Shown: in pieces, positions 7,865-15,262 of the stretch
How the letters are laid out: each line of letters begins with the position of its first letter
How positions within the stretch are numbered: position 1 is the first letter of the stretch
Assembly (NCBI GenBank): GCA_964425695.1
Contig: CAYRNF010000001.1
Span: forward strand, 506,880 to 570,879
From: JAKPBU01 sp964425695
GTDB lineage: Bacteria > Pseudomonadota > Gammaproteobacteria > Xanthomonadales > Xanthomonadaceae
DNA length: 64,000 bases
Reading direction: 5' to 3'
The notes under the pieces: model-generated
Database searches by the model: none
Told to the model about the DNA's origin: nothing
What the model saw: the letters and a program-made list of their open reading frames with translations, nothing else
Program-made: the position numbers and the translations under genes

Positions 7865-8556
7865 GCGCGGCGCAAGCCGCGCCGCTGCCGGCGCGACTGC
7901 TGGCCGAAGCCCTGGGGACCGCCCTGCTGTTGGCCACGGTGGTGGGCTCCGGCGTGATGGGCCTGGCCCTGGCGCAGGGCAACGACGGCATCGCGCTGCT
8001 CGCCAACGCCGGTGCCACCGCGGCGGTGCTGTACGTGCTGATCGTAGTGCTGGGGCCGGTGTCGGGCGCGCATTTCAATCCGGCGGTGACCCTGGCGATG
8101 CGGATGCGCGGCGCGCTGTCCACGCGCGACGCGATCGGCTACATCGCGGTGCAGGCCGCCGCCGCCGCGGCCGGCGTGCTGCTGGCCCACGCGATGTTCG
8201 AACTGCCGCTGCTGCAGCCGGGCACGCGGGTGCGCAGCGGCGCGGCACAGTGGCTGTCCGAGGGCGTGGCCACCTTCGGCCTGCTGCTGACGATCCTGCT
8301 GGGCGTGCGGCACCGCGCGGCGTCGGTGCCGGCGCTCGTGGCAGCGTGGATCTTCGCCGCGTACTGGTTCACGGCCAGCACGTCGTTCGCCAATCCGGCG
8401 GTGACGCTGGCGCGCGCGCTGACCCAGACGTTCGCGGGCATCCGGCTGGCGGATGTGGCGCCGTTCGTGCTGGCGCAGCTGGCCGGTGCAGCGCTGGCGC
8501 TGCCGGTGGCACACGCGTTGGACTCCACGCGTGGCGCAGGGGCGGAGCAGGCGTGA
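7861..8556 (+). CDS. Aquaporin/MIP channel, likely arsenite exit channel (AqpS-like)
   Basis: A 231-residue MIP protein starting at GTG 7861, which overlaps the arsC stop. It shows six hydrophobic helices and the two half-helix NPA boxes (HFNPAVTLA, NPA at 73-75; FANPAVTLARAL, NPA at 178-180). In Sinorhizobium-type ars operons an aquaglyceroporin (AqpS) replaces the ArsB/Acr3 pump and lets arsenite made by ArsC leave down its gradient. The absence of arsB or acr3 here fits that model. Upstream in-frame starts lie inside arsC and were rejected. Confidence 0.85.
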   Translation: MSAAQAAPLPARLLAEALGTALLLATVVGSGVMGLALAQGNDGIALLANAGATAAVLYVLIVVLGPVSGAHFNPAVTLAMRMRGALSTRDAIGYIAVQAAAAAAGVLLAHAMFELPLLQPGTRVRSGAAQWLSEGVATFGLLLTILLGVRHRAASVPALVAAWIFAAYWFTASTSFANPAVTLARALTQTFAGIRLADVAPFVLAQLAGAALALPVAHALDSTRGAGAEQA

Positions 8557-8590
8557 CGCGCGGTGCGCACGCCGGTGGCTGATGGAAGAC

Positions 8591-8800
8591 GCTGGATCCC
8601 CGCGTTCGCGGGGATGACGGTCGATTTTTTTCTCCGCGACGGGCGGGGCGTGCAGTGTGGTTGTCGGTAAAGCCAAAGGCGCTGGATCCCCGCTTTCGCG
8701 GGGACGACGTTCGATTTTTCTCCGCGACGGGCGGGGCGTGCGGTGCGGTTTTCGGTGGAGGAGTGGAAGGCGCTGGATCCCCGCTTTCGCGGGGATCACG
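8591..8800. repeat. Three REP-like palindromic repeats with ~90 bp period
   Basis: Near-identical units begin at 8591, 8681 and 8772: GCTGGATCCCCG followed by C(T/G)TTCGCGGGGAT. The core CCCCGC-N2-GCGGGG can fold into a hairpin. Between the units the spacer is also repeated (TCGATTTTT, CTCCGCGACGGGCGGGGCGTG), so this is a degenerating tandem array rather than isolated REPs. It fills the convergent gap between the ars operon and the MNIO operon. Confidence 0.85.
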
Positions 8801-8836
8801 GCGGGTTCCCAGTGCATCGCAGGTGTGCGTCGCCCG

Positions 8837-9472
8837 CTAGTTGCATGCAGGCGTGAGGCGGTTGTCGGCAGCCGCAGGCGGATGGTCTTCGGACGTCTCC
8901 ACCAGGGCCCAGTGCACGCCCTGGGTGGCGTGCCGCGCGCCGATGGCGATGCAGGGCCTGCGCGGCACGCCGCGCGGGCGGCGGCCGCGGGCGAGCGCCG
9001 CCAGGAGCGTCGCCGGGTCGTGTTCGAACGCGACGCGTTGTGGCGGCGCCGCGTCCAGGCGCGCGCGCTCCAGCTCCAGGGCCGCCTGCTCGTACGCCAG
9101 CACTTCGGGCAGGTAACGCACGCGCAGCCGCCGCGCGCGCAGGAACGCGACGAATTCCAGCGCCTCGGGCAGGAACGAGAACCCCGCCGGCGGCTGGCGC
9201 TGCCAGAACGCGCCGACTTCGCGCGCAAGCCGCTTCGGGCCCAGCAGCGTGCAGGTCAGCGGCAGCAGGGTGCGCAGCTTGCCCATGCGGAAACCCTTGT
9301 GCAGGGTGCGGTTGGTATCCAGCCCGGGATCGGCGGCGATGCGCCGCAGGCGGGCGGCTTCCAGCGCGGTCAGGTCGGCGGCCGGCAGGCCGTCCTGCGC
9401 GCGCACCGCGTCGCGGAACGCCGGATCCACGATCAGGCGCAGCAGCGCGGACTGGAAGGCGGGCAGGCTCAT
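8837..9472 (-). CDS. MNIO partner protein (DUF2063/BufC-like)
   Basis: A 211-residue protein whose ATG overlaps the stop of the DUF692 gene (ATGA), indicating translational coupling. It begins with a helical segment (LPAFQSALLRLIVDPAFRDAVRAQ). A second block, LPEALEFVAFLRARRLRVRYLPEVLAYEQAALEL, resembles the central part of DUF2063 proteins. In bufferin-type clusters the DUF2063 protein is the partner that delivers the precursor peptide to the MNIO enzyme. Overall similarity to classic DUF2063 is partial, so this could be a divergent subfamily. The remaining C-terminus is basic and of unknown role. Confidence 0.65.
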   Translation of the reverse strand: MSLPAFQSALLRLIVDPAFRDAVRAQDGLPAADLTALEAARLRRIAADPGLDTNRTLHKGFRMGKLRTLLPLTCTLLGPKRLAREVGAFWQRQPPAGFSFLPEALEFVAFLRARRLRVRYLPEVLAYEQAALELERARLDAAPPQRVAFEHDPATLLAALARGRRPRGVPRRPCIAIGARHATQGVHWALVETSEDHPPAAADNRLTPACN

Positions 9473-10407
9473 CGCATCGCCTCCGCGCGGCGCGCTTCGC
9501 GTGGTGCGCGCGCACGCGGGCCGCGCCGCAGCTGCGTCCGCCGCCACAGCGTCTGCAGGCGCTGCAGGTCGGCGCGCACGGGGGTCAGGCCCACCGCGTC
9601 CACCCAGGAGCCGAACAGTTCGAACACCACGCCGCCGATGTTCGGGCAGCGCGGCAGGGTCCATTCCAGCAGCGGCCAGACCGCGTCGGCGACCACGTCG
9701 CTGTGCGCGTCCAGGTAGGTGCCGTCCAGCTCCATGCCGCCGGCCACGTGGATCTCGCCCACGTGGCCGAGGTCGAGCTCGCGCAGCAGGTCCATGGCAT
9801 CGAACCTGTGGTTGCGCGCGTTGGTGTACAGGTTGTGCAGGTCCAGCACCAGGCCGCAGCCGCTTTCGCGGCACAGCTGGTCGAGGAACTGCGCCTCGTC
9901 CATCTCGCAGCCGGGGATGTCGAAGTAGTAGGTGTTGTTTTCCAGCAGGAACGGGCGCGGGATGGCGCGCTGCACGTCGCGGATGCGCGGCACCAGCAGC
10001 GCCAGCGTTTCGGCATCGCGCGCCAGCGGCAGGGTGATGCCGACATTGGTGCGGTGGCCGCCGTGGTCGGCGAGGTGGAACGCCAGGTGGTCGCTGTGCC
10101 AGGGGAAGTCGAGCCTGCGCCGCCAGTGGGCGAGCTGCGCCACGTGCTGCGCGTCGTAGTGGTCGGCGCTGCCGATGGACAGGCCGATGCTGTGCGCCAC
10201 CACCGGCCGTGCGCCGGCGAGCTGGCGCAGGCGCGCGATGCCCTCGTCGTCGTCGATGTAGCGGGGCATGCCGCCGGGACCCTGGTCGGTCCAGAACATG
10301 TCGGGCACGACTTCCACGAAATCGATGCCCGCATCCGGCGATGCGAACAGCGGTGCGAGCGGGGCCTGGTACGCCAGGCCCACGCCGAGTTTCGGCAAAG
10401 CCCGCAT
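9469..10407 (-). CDS. DUF692 multinuclear non-heme iron oxidase (MNIO), putative peptide-modifying enzyme
   Basis: A 312-residue TIM-barrel enzyme of the MbnB/DUF692 family, which uses a two- or three-iron site to modify cysteines in ribosomal peptides. Likely metal ligands and conserved motifs are visible: AH72SIG, H104SDH107LAFH, LLEN157N, D189LHNLYTN, H220VAGG and D234AHSD. The C-terminal ~20 residues are basic. Gene order is small peptide gene, 7 bp gap, this gene, ATGA overlap, partner gene, all on the minus strand. The peptide encoded just upstream carries a CxxC and is the obvious substrate candidate. No DoxX gene or signal-peptide-bearing DUF2282 precursor, both typical of bufferin loci, is present. 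Confidence 0.88.
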   Translation of the reverse strand: MRALPKLGVGLAYQAPLAPLFASPDAGIDFVEVVPDMFWTDQGPGGMPRYIDDDEGIARLRQLAGARPVVAHSIGLSIGSADHYDAQHVAQLAHWRRRLDFPWHSDHLAFHLADHGGHRTNVGITLPLARDAETLALLVPRIRDVQRAIPRPFLLENNTYYFDIPGCEMDEAQFLDQLCRESGCGLVLDLHNLYTNARNHRFDAMDLLRELDLGHVGEIHVAGGMELDGTYLDAHSDVVADAVWPLLEWTLPRCPNIGGVVFELFGSWVDAVGLTPVRADLQRLQTLWRRTQLRRGPRARAPREARRAEAMR

Positions 10408-10414
10408 CCGTGGG

Positions 10415-10624
10415 TCAGCGCATGCCGCGGGTGACGATGTCTTCGATCAGGAACCGGTCCAGCCCGGACAGGCAGGGCCGGCAGCCCCTGAAGCCGGGCA
10501 GCTCGGGGATGGTGAGCGTGACGCGCAGCGTCTTGACGAGGTCTTCGAACGAGGTGTCGGCGGCAAGCGCCACGTGCAGCTCGGTGATCGGCGACAGCTT
10601 CCGGGCGACTTTCTTGGTGGCCAT
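10415..10624 (-). CDS. Candidate MNIO precursor peptide with CxxC core
   Basis: A 69-residue protein (MATKKVARKLSPITELHVAL...). Its two cysteines are in GFRGC-RP-CLSGLDRF about 22 residues from the C-terminus; the N-terminal ~40 residues could be the leader. There is no Sec signal peptide or lipobox, unlike the DUF2282 bufferins. It is the first gene of the DUF692/DUF2063-like operon, separated from the MNIO gene by 7 bp. Inference: the paired Cys residues are modified by the MNIO enzyme, giving a metal-binding or redox peptide that stays in the cytoplasm unless exported another way. It might instead be a small structured accessory protein. Confidence 0.65.
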   Translation of the reverse strand: MATKKVARKLSPITELHVALAADTSFEDLVKTLRVTLTIPELPGFRGCRPCLSGLDRFLIEDIVTRGMR

Positions 10625-10820
10625 GGGGGAGTCCTATGCAGTGTGGGTCGGCCTTCGCGGCGCGCGCGTGCTGCACGCGACGCGCGAAGTGGATCCCCCC
10701 TGCCAGCCAACAACGCGCGCGTGGCGCGGGCCCGGCCACCGCCGCCGCGCGCCGGGATGCAACGCGACTTGCAGCAGCGGCTCCAGCCGCGACGGCGCGC
10801 GGCCTTGCGCCGCGTCCGCC

Positions 10821-12107
10821 TCAGCCGCGTTCGCGCTCGATCGCGCGCCAGCCGATGTCGTGGCGGTGGAACTCGCCGGGCCAGCCGATGCCGGCGACCT
10901 CGGCGTAGGCCTTGCGCTGCGCCTCGGCCACGGTGTCGCCCAGCGCGCACACGCACAGCACGCGGCCGCCGGCGGTGACGGCGTGCGCGCCTTCCAGGCG
11001 CGTGCCGGCGTGGAAGACCTTTGTGTCGTCCACGTCGGGTGCGTCGAAGCTGTTGATCGCATCGCCGGTGCGCGGCATGCCCGGGTAGCCTTCGGCGGCC
11101 ATCACCACGCCCAGCGACGGACGCGGGTCCCACTGCGCCTGCGCGCCGTCGAGGCTTCCGTCGATGGCCGCTTCCAGCAGGTCCACCAGGTCGGAGCGCA
11201 GGCGCATCATCACCGGCTGCGTTTCCGGATCGCCGAAGCGCACGTTGAATTCGATCACCTTCGGCGCGCCGCTGGCGTCGATCATCAGGCCCGCGTAGAG
11301 GAAGCCGGTGAACGGAACGCCGTCGGCCGCCATGCCGCGCACGGTGGGTTCGACGACCTCGCGCATCACCCGCGCATGCACCTGCGGCGTCACCACCGGT
11401 GCGGGCGAGTACGCGCCCATGCCGCCGGTGTTGGGACCGGTATCGCCATCGCCCACGCGCTTGTGGTCCTGGCTGGTGGCCATGGGCAGCGCGTGCGTGC
11501 CGTCCACCATGGAGATGAAACTGGCTTCCTCGCCTTCCAGGAATTCCTCGATCACCACGCGCGCGCCGGCATCGCCGAATGCGTTGCCTTCGAGCATGTC
11601 GCGCACCGCGGCTTCTGCTTCGTCCAGCGTCATCGCCACTATCACGCCCTTGCCGGCGGCCAGGCCATCGGCCTTGACCACGATGGGCGCACCCTTCTCG
11701 CGCACGTAGGCCAGCGCGGCCTGCACGTCGGTGTGCACCGCGTAGAACGCGGTGGGAATGCCATGGCGGGCCAGGAATTCCTTGGCGTAGGCCTTGCTGC
11801 CTTCCAGCTGCGCGGCCGCCGCGGTGGGGCCGAAGATGCGCAGGCCCGCGCCGCGGAACATGTCCACCACGCCCGCCACCAGCGGCTGCTCGGGGCCGAC
11901 GACGGTGAGCGCGACCTGTTCGCGCGTGGCCAGGTCGAGCAGGCCGTCGATGTCGGTGGCCTTCAGGTCCACGTTGCGGCACCTGGGCTCGAACGCGGTG
12001 CCGGCGTTGCCCGGCGCCACCAGCACTTCGGACACGCGCGGCGACTGCGCCAGCTTCCACGCCAGGGCGTGCTCGCGGCCGCCGGATCCGATGACCAGTA
12101 CCTTCAT
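10821..12107 (-). CDS. purD: Phosphoribosylamine--glycine ligase
   Basis: A 428-residue GAR synthetase, the second step of purine synthesis: ATP + glycine + phosphoribosylamine to GAR. The N-terminus is the typical MKVLVIGSGGREHALAWKLAQSPRV. The ATP-grasp region carries GPIVVKADGLAAGKGVIVA-type residues and the hinge SQDHKRVGDGDTGPNTGGMG, followed by EFNVRFGDPETQ. Length matches the family. It lies downstream of purH with a lipoprotein gene between, and is the last gene before a ~200 bp gap holding the MNIO operon's promoter region. Confidence 0.97.
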   Translation of the reverse strand: MKVLVIGSGGREHALAWKLAQSPRVSEVLVAPGNAGTAFEPRCRNVDLKATDIDGLLDLATREQVALTVVGPEQPLVAGVVDMFRGAGLRIFGPTAAAAQLEGSKAYAKEFLARHGIPTAFYAVHTDVQAALAYVREKGAPIVVKADGLAAGKGVIVAMTLDEAEAAVRDMLEGNAFGDAGARVVIEEFLEGEEASFISMVDGTHALPMATSQDHKRVGDGDTGPNTGGMGAYSPAPVVTPQVHARVMREVVEPTVRGMAADGVPFTGFLYAGLMIDASGAPKVIEFNVRFGDPETQPVMMRLRSDLVDLLEAAIDGSLDGAQAQWDPRPSLGVVMAAEGYPGMPRTGDAINSFDAPDVDDTKVFHAGTRLEGAHAVTAGGRVLCVCALGDTVAEAQRKAYAEVAGIGWPGEFHRHDIGWRAIERERG

Positions 12108-12201
12108 GCGCGGGAGTTCCTGCTGCTGTCCGGGGAAGTGGTGCGCGCCGCGGCAGGCGTGCCGCGCGCGTCGGTGGTCGCGGCGCCCGCGCGCCCCGGG
12201 T

Positions 12202-13107
12202 TCAGGGCGATGCCGGGGCGCACGGCAGCTCGCGGCGCAGCGCGTCGGGCACGCGGTAGGTCTGCGTGGCCGCGTCCAGCGTCAGCGTGTGGCGCACGTC
12301 CACGCGCGCGCCGCACGCTTCGCCCTGTTCGTGCACGGTGAGCGGGTAGGCCTCGGCCGCGCGGTTGGCGTCGTCGATGTCCAGCGCGAAGTCCAGGTCG
12401 TACGCCTGCCCGGGCGGGCAGGGCGCGCCATCGGTACCGCAGCCTTCGCGCAGCACGTCGTCGTCCATGCCGGCGAGGAAGGTGGCCGCTTCGTGGAAGC
12501 CGCCGTCCTTGGGCAGCAGCACGGTGTGCCGGGCCACGGTATGGCCCTGGCCGGTCGTGCCGCTTTCCACGATGAAACCCGCCAGCGCCGCGCCGAGGCG
12601 TTCGCCTTCCACTTCGCCCACGCTGCCCATGCTGCCGAACTCCTCGAAGTGCCGGCGCGCGCGCGCCACCCAGGCACCGTCCTGCTGCTGCAGCACGTAC
12701 AGGTCGGTGAAGCCGGGCGTCGCGTGGCCCATGTCCTTGGGCGTGCCGCATACCGCCAGCAGCACCGTGGGCTCGCCGCCCAGCGTGGTGTCCTCGCGCT
12801 CGCACACGCGTCGGGTGACGGTGCCGTTGGCGGTCTCGCCCGCGCGGGCGCGCACGGTGACATCCACCGGCACGGTGGTCCATTCGCCCTGCAGGCGCGC
12901 GGCGGGGCCGTAGACGTAGGTGAGGAAGGCCGCAAGCCCGTCGCCCTGCGCGGCGGGCTCCGCGGGCGCGGCGGCACTGGCAGGCGCATCGGCGGGCGCG
13001 GCCTGCGACGCGCTTGCGGCGGCAGCATCCGCCGGCGGGTTCGCCGGCTGGCAGGCGGCCAGCAGCGGCAGCAGGACAAGGGCAAGGCGCGACAGGCTGG
13101 GGCGCAT
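12202..13107 (-). CDS. Lipoprotein of unknown function
   Basis: A 301-residue protein starting MRPSLSRLALVLLPLLAACQP: signal peptide with lipobox LLAA-C19, preceded by AGGAGA 8-9 nt upstream of the ATG at 13107. An Ala/Pro-rich linker (to ~residue 57) leads to a globular domain containing six or more cysteines (CEREDT, LAVCGTPKD, GCGTDGAPCPP, GEACGARV), probably disulfide-bonded in the periplasm. I do not recognise the domain. The longer reading frame upstream of this ATG runs into the purH side and was rejected. It sits between purH and purD, but the content does not suggest a purine role. Confidence 0.75.
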   Translation of the reverse strand: MRPSLSRLALVLLPLLAACQPANPPADAAAASASQAAPADAPASAAAPAEPAAQGDGLAAFLTYVYGPAARLQGEWTTVPVDVTVRARAGETANGTVTRRVCEREDTTLGGEPTVLLAVCGTPKDMGHATPGFTDLYVLQQQDGAWVARARRHFEEFGSMGSVGEVEGERLGAALAGFIVESGTTGQGHTVARHTVLLPKDGGFHEAATFLAGMDDDVLREGCGTDGAPCPPGQAYDLDFALDIDDANRAAEAYPLTVHEQGEACGARVDVRHTLTLDAATQTYRVPDALRRELPCAPASP

Positions 13108-13138
13108 CGGTACGTTCTCCTGGCGGGGGCGGACCACG

Positions 13139-14725
13139 CTAGTGGCGGAAGTGTCTGACCCCGGTGAACACCATCGCGATGTCGTGCTCGTCGGCTGTGG
13201 CGACGACTTCGGCATCGCGCATGGAGCCGCCGGGCTGGATCACGGCGCGGATGCCGGCCTCGGCCGCCGCGTCGATGCCGTCGCGGAACGGGAAGAACGC
13301 GTCGCTGGCCATGACCGAACCGTCGACCACCAGCCCGGCGTCCAGCGCCTTGATGCCGGCGATGCGCGCCGAGTACACGCGGCTCATCTGCCCCGCGCCG
13401 ATGCCGATGGTGCGCAGGTCCCTGGCGTAGACGATGGCGTTGGACTTCACGAACTTGGCCACGCGCCAGGCGAACAGCAGGTCGTCCATCTGCGCGTCGG
13501 TCGGCGCGCGTTTGGTCACCACCCGCAATTCGTCGCGCGTCACTTCGCGGATGTCGCTGGTCTGCATCAGCAGGCCCGAGCCGACGCGCTTGACGTCCAT
13601 GTTGTTGCGGCCTTCGCCGTGCGGGATCCGCAGCACGCGCACGTTGGCCTTGCGGCGCGCGTAGTCGAGCGCGGCGGGGTCGTAATCGGGGGCGATCAGC
13701 ACTTCCACGAACTGGCGGTCCAGGATGGCCCTGGCGGTGGCCGCGTCCAGGCGCGTGTTGAACGCGATGATGCCGCCGAAGGCGGAGGTCGGGTCTGTGG
13801 CGTAGGCCAGTTCGTACGCATCGCCGCAGGCCGCGCCTTGCGCCACGCCGCACGGGTTGGCGTGCTTGACGATCACGCAGGCCGGCGCCTCGAACTGGCG
13901 CACGCATTCCCACGCGGCGTCCGCGTCGGCCAGGTTGTTGAACGACAGTTCCTTGCCCTGCAGCTGGGTGAAGGTGGCCAGCGTGCCCGGCACCGGCCAC
14001 AGGTCGCGGTAGAACGCGCCGTGCTGGTGCGGGTTCTCGCCGTAGCGCAGGTCCATGACCTTGACGAAGTTGCCGTTGTTCTGCGCGGGGAACAGCGCCT
14101 GCGCGCCGTCGTCGCCCAGCGACGACAGGTGGTTGCTGATGCTGGCGTCGTAGAAGGCGACGTTGTTGAACGCGGCCACGGCCAGGCGCCAGCGGGTGTG
14201 GGCGCCCAGCGCACCGTCGTTGGCGGCCAGCTCCTCCACGATGGCCGCGTACTGCGCCGGATCGGTGGCGACCGCGACGCGCGCGAAGTTCTTGGCCGCG
14301 CTGCGCAGCATCGCCGGGCCGCCGATGTCGATGTTCTCGATCACCTCGTCGAAGGTGCTGGCCGGGTCCGTCGCCACCTGTACGAACGGGTAGAGGTTCA
14401 GCACCAGCAGGTCGATGGCGTGGATGCCGTGCTGGGCCATCACCGCGTCGTCCACGCCCGCGCGGCCGAGCAGGGCGCCATGGACCTTCGGATGGAGGGT
14501 CTTGACCCGGCCGTCCATCATCTCGGGGAAGCCGGTGTAATCGCTCACGTCCGTCACCGTCAGCCCGGCGTCGCGCAGCGCACGGGCGGTGCCGCCGGTG
14601 GACAGCAGCTGCACGCCGTGCGCATCCAGCGCGCGTGCCAGTTCGAGCAGGCCGGTCTTGTCGGACACCGACAACAGGGCGCGGCGGAGCTTGACCGGCG
14701 CGCCGGACGTGGGGGTGGCGGTCAT
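13139..14725 (-). CDS. purH: Bifunctional AICAR transformylase/IMP cyclohydrolase
   Basis: A 528-residue enzyme for the last two steps of IMP synthesis. The N-terminal cyclohydrolase domain starts LRRALLSVSDKTGLLELARAL with the MDGRVKTLHPKVHGALL block. The C-terminal transformylase domain has RYGENPHQHGAFY, VIVKHANPCGVA and the terminal SDAFFPFRDGID / IQPGGSMRD motifs. The start MTATPTSGAPVK was chosen over an Arg-rich upstream extension. Length equals the family norm. A TATAAT lies about 35 nt upstream. The order fis-purH-(lipoprotein)-purD is typical of xanthomonads. Confidence 0.97.
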   Translation of the reverse strand: MTATPTSGAPVKLRRALLSVSDKTGLLELARALDAHGVQLLSTGGTARALRDAGLTVTDVSDYTGFPEMMDGRVKTLHPKVHGALLGRAGVDDAVMAQHGIHAIDLLVLNLYPFVQVATDPASTFDEVIENIDIGGPAMLRSAAKNFARVAVATDPAQYAAIVEELAANDGALGAHTRWRLAVAAFNNVAFYDASISNHLSSLGDDGAQALFPAQNNGNFVKVMDLRYGENPHQHGAFYRDLWPVPGTLATFTQLQGKELSFNNLADADAAWECVRQFEAPACVIVKHANPCGVAQGAACGDAYELAYATDPTSAFGGIIAFNTRLDAATARAILDRQFVEVLIAPDYDPAALDYARRKANVRVLRIPHGEGRNNMDVKRVGSGLLMQTSDIREVTRDELRVVTKRAPTDAQMDDLLFAWRVAKFVKSNAIVYARDLRTIGIGAGQMSRVYSARIAGIKALDAGLVVDGSVMASDAFFPFRDGIDAAAEAGIRAVIQPGGSMRDAEVVATADEHDIAMVFTGVRHFRH

Positions 14726-14758
14726 CGAAGCGGTGCGCGGGCGGTGGAAAGGCGGCGG

Positions 14759-14764
14759 ATTATA
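14759..14764 (-). promoter_or_regulatory. TATAAT -10 box upstream of purH
   Basis: Read on the minus strand, GCTATAATCC gives a perfect -10 hexamer ending 34 nt before the purH ATG. No good -35 hexamer is evident at 17 bp. Confidence 0.5.
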
Positions 14765-14878
14765 GCGGCGCGGCAGGCATTCCCTCCGCACAGCGCACCT
14801 GCGGGAACGACTCGCGCCGCGATCGTCTGCGTATGGCCCGCTCCGGGCGCCACGCACGCGCGAGCGCTGCGCCGTGCG

Positions 14879-15145
14879 CTAGGCCAGGCCGTAGTCGCGC
14901 AGCTTCTTGCGCAGCGTCGCGCGGTGGATGCCCAGCATCGCGGCGGCGCGGCTCTGGTTGCCGTCGCAGTGCTGCAGCACTTCGGCGAACAGCGGGATCT
15001 CGAGCTCGCGCAGCGCGATCTCGTACAGGTTGTCGGTGCCGCTGCCGTTGAGGTCGCCGATGTAACGGCGCACCGAGTGGGCCACGTGCTCGCGCAACGG
15101 CACGCGCGGGGCCTGTCGTGTGCTGTCGGTGCGGTCGCCGTTCAA
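14879..15145 (-). CDS. fis: Fis-family DNA-binding protein
   Basis: An 88-residue nucleoid-associated protein. The C-terminal helix-turn-helix is canonical (FAEVLQHCDGNQSRAAAMLG, IHRATLRKKLRDYGL). The N-terminus is LNGDRTDSTRQAPRVP if TTG 15145 is the start, chosen because GGGGGAA lies about 8 nt upstream; further upstream codons are Arg/Pro-rich. Fis dimers bend DNA and regulate stable RNA and growth-phase genes. Here it lies between the DUF3426 gene and purH on the same strand. Confidence 0.9.
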   Translation of the reverse strand: MNGDRTDSTRQAPRVPLREHVAHSVRRYIGDLNGSGTDNLYEIALRELEIPLFAEVLQHCDGNQSRAAAMLGIHRATLRKKLRDYGLA

Positions 15146-15262
15146 GGCCGTTCCCCCGGTGAAACGAACGCCGCCGGGTGGCCGGCGGGGCGCCAGTCTA
15201 GCGCGGTGGGAAACCCGGTGCCACGGCGTTGCCACGCCCGAAAGGGCACTTGCGCGCGTGCT

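Noticed and set aside
8591..8800. CRISPR array
   Set aside because: Repeats occur three times at ~90 bp spacing, but the spacers are themselves similar and no cas gene is near; this is a REP-type array.
8840..9874. Single 345-aa gene starting upstream inside the DUF692 gene
   Set aside because: The conserved protein starts at ATG 9472, overlapping the DUF692 stop; the longer N-terminus is antisense-like Arg/Ala/Gly sequence.
9040..10434. A 464-codon open frame on the plus strand
   Set aside because: Antisense to the DUF692 gene and its partner, with low-complexity composition.
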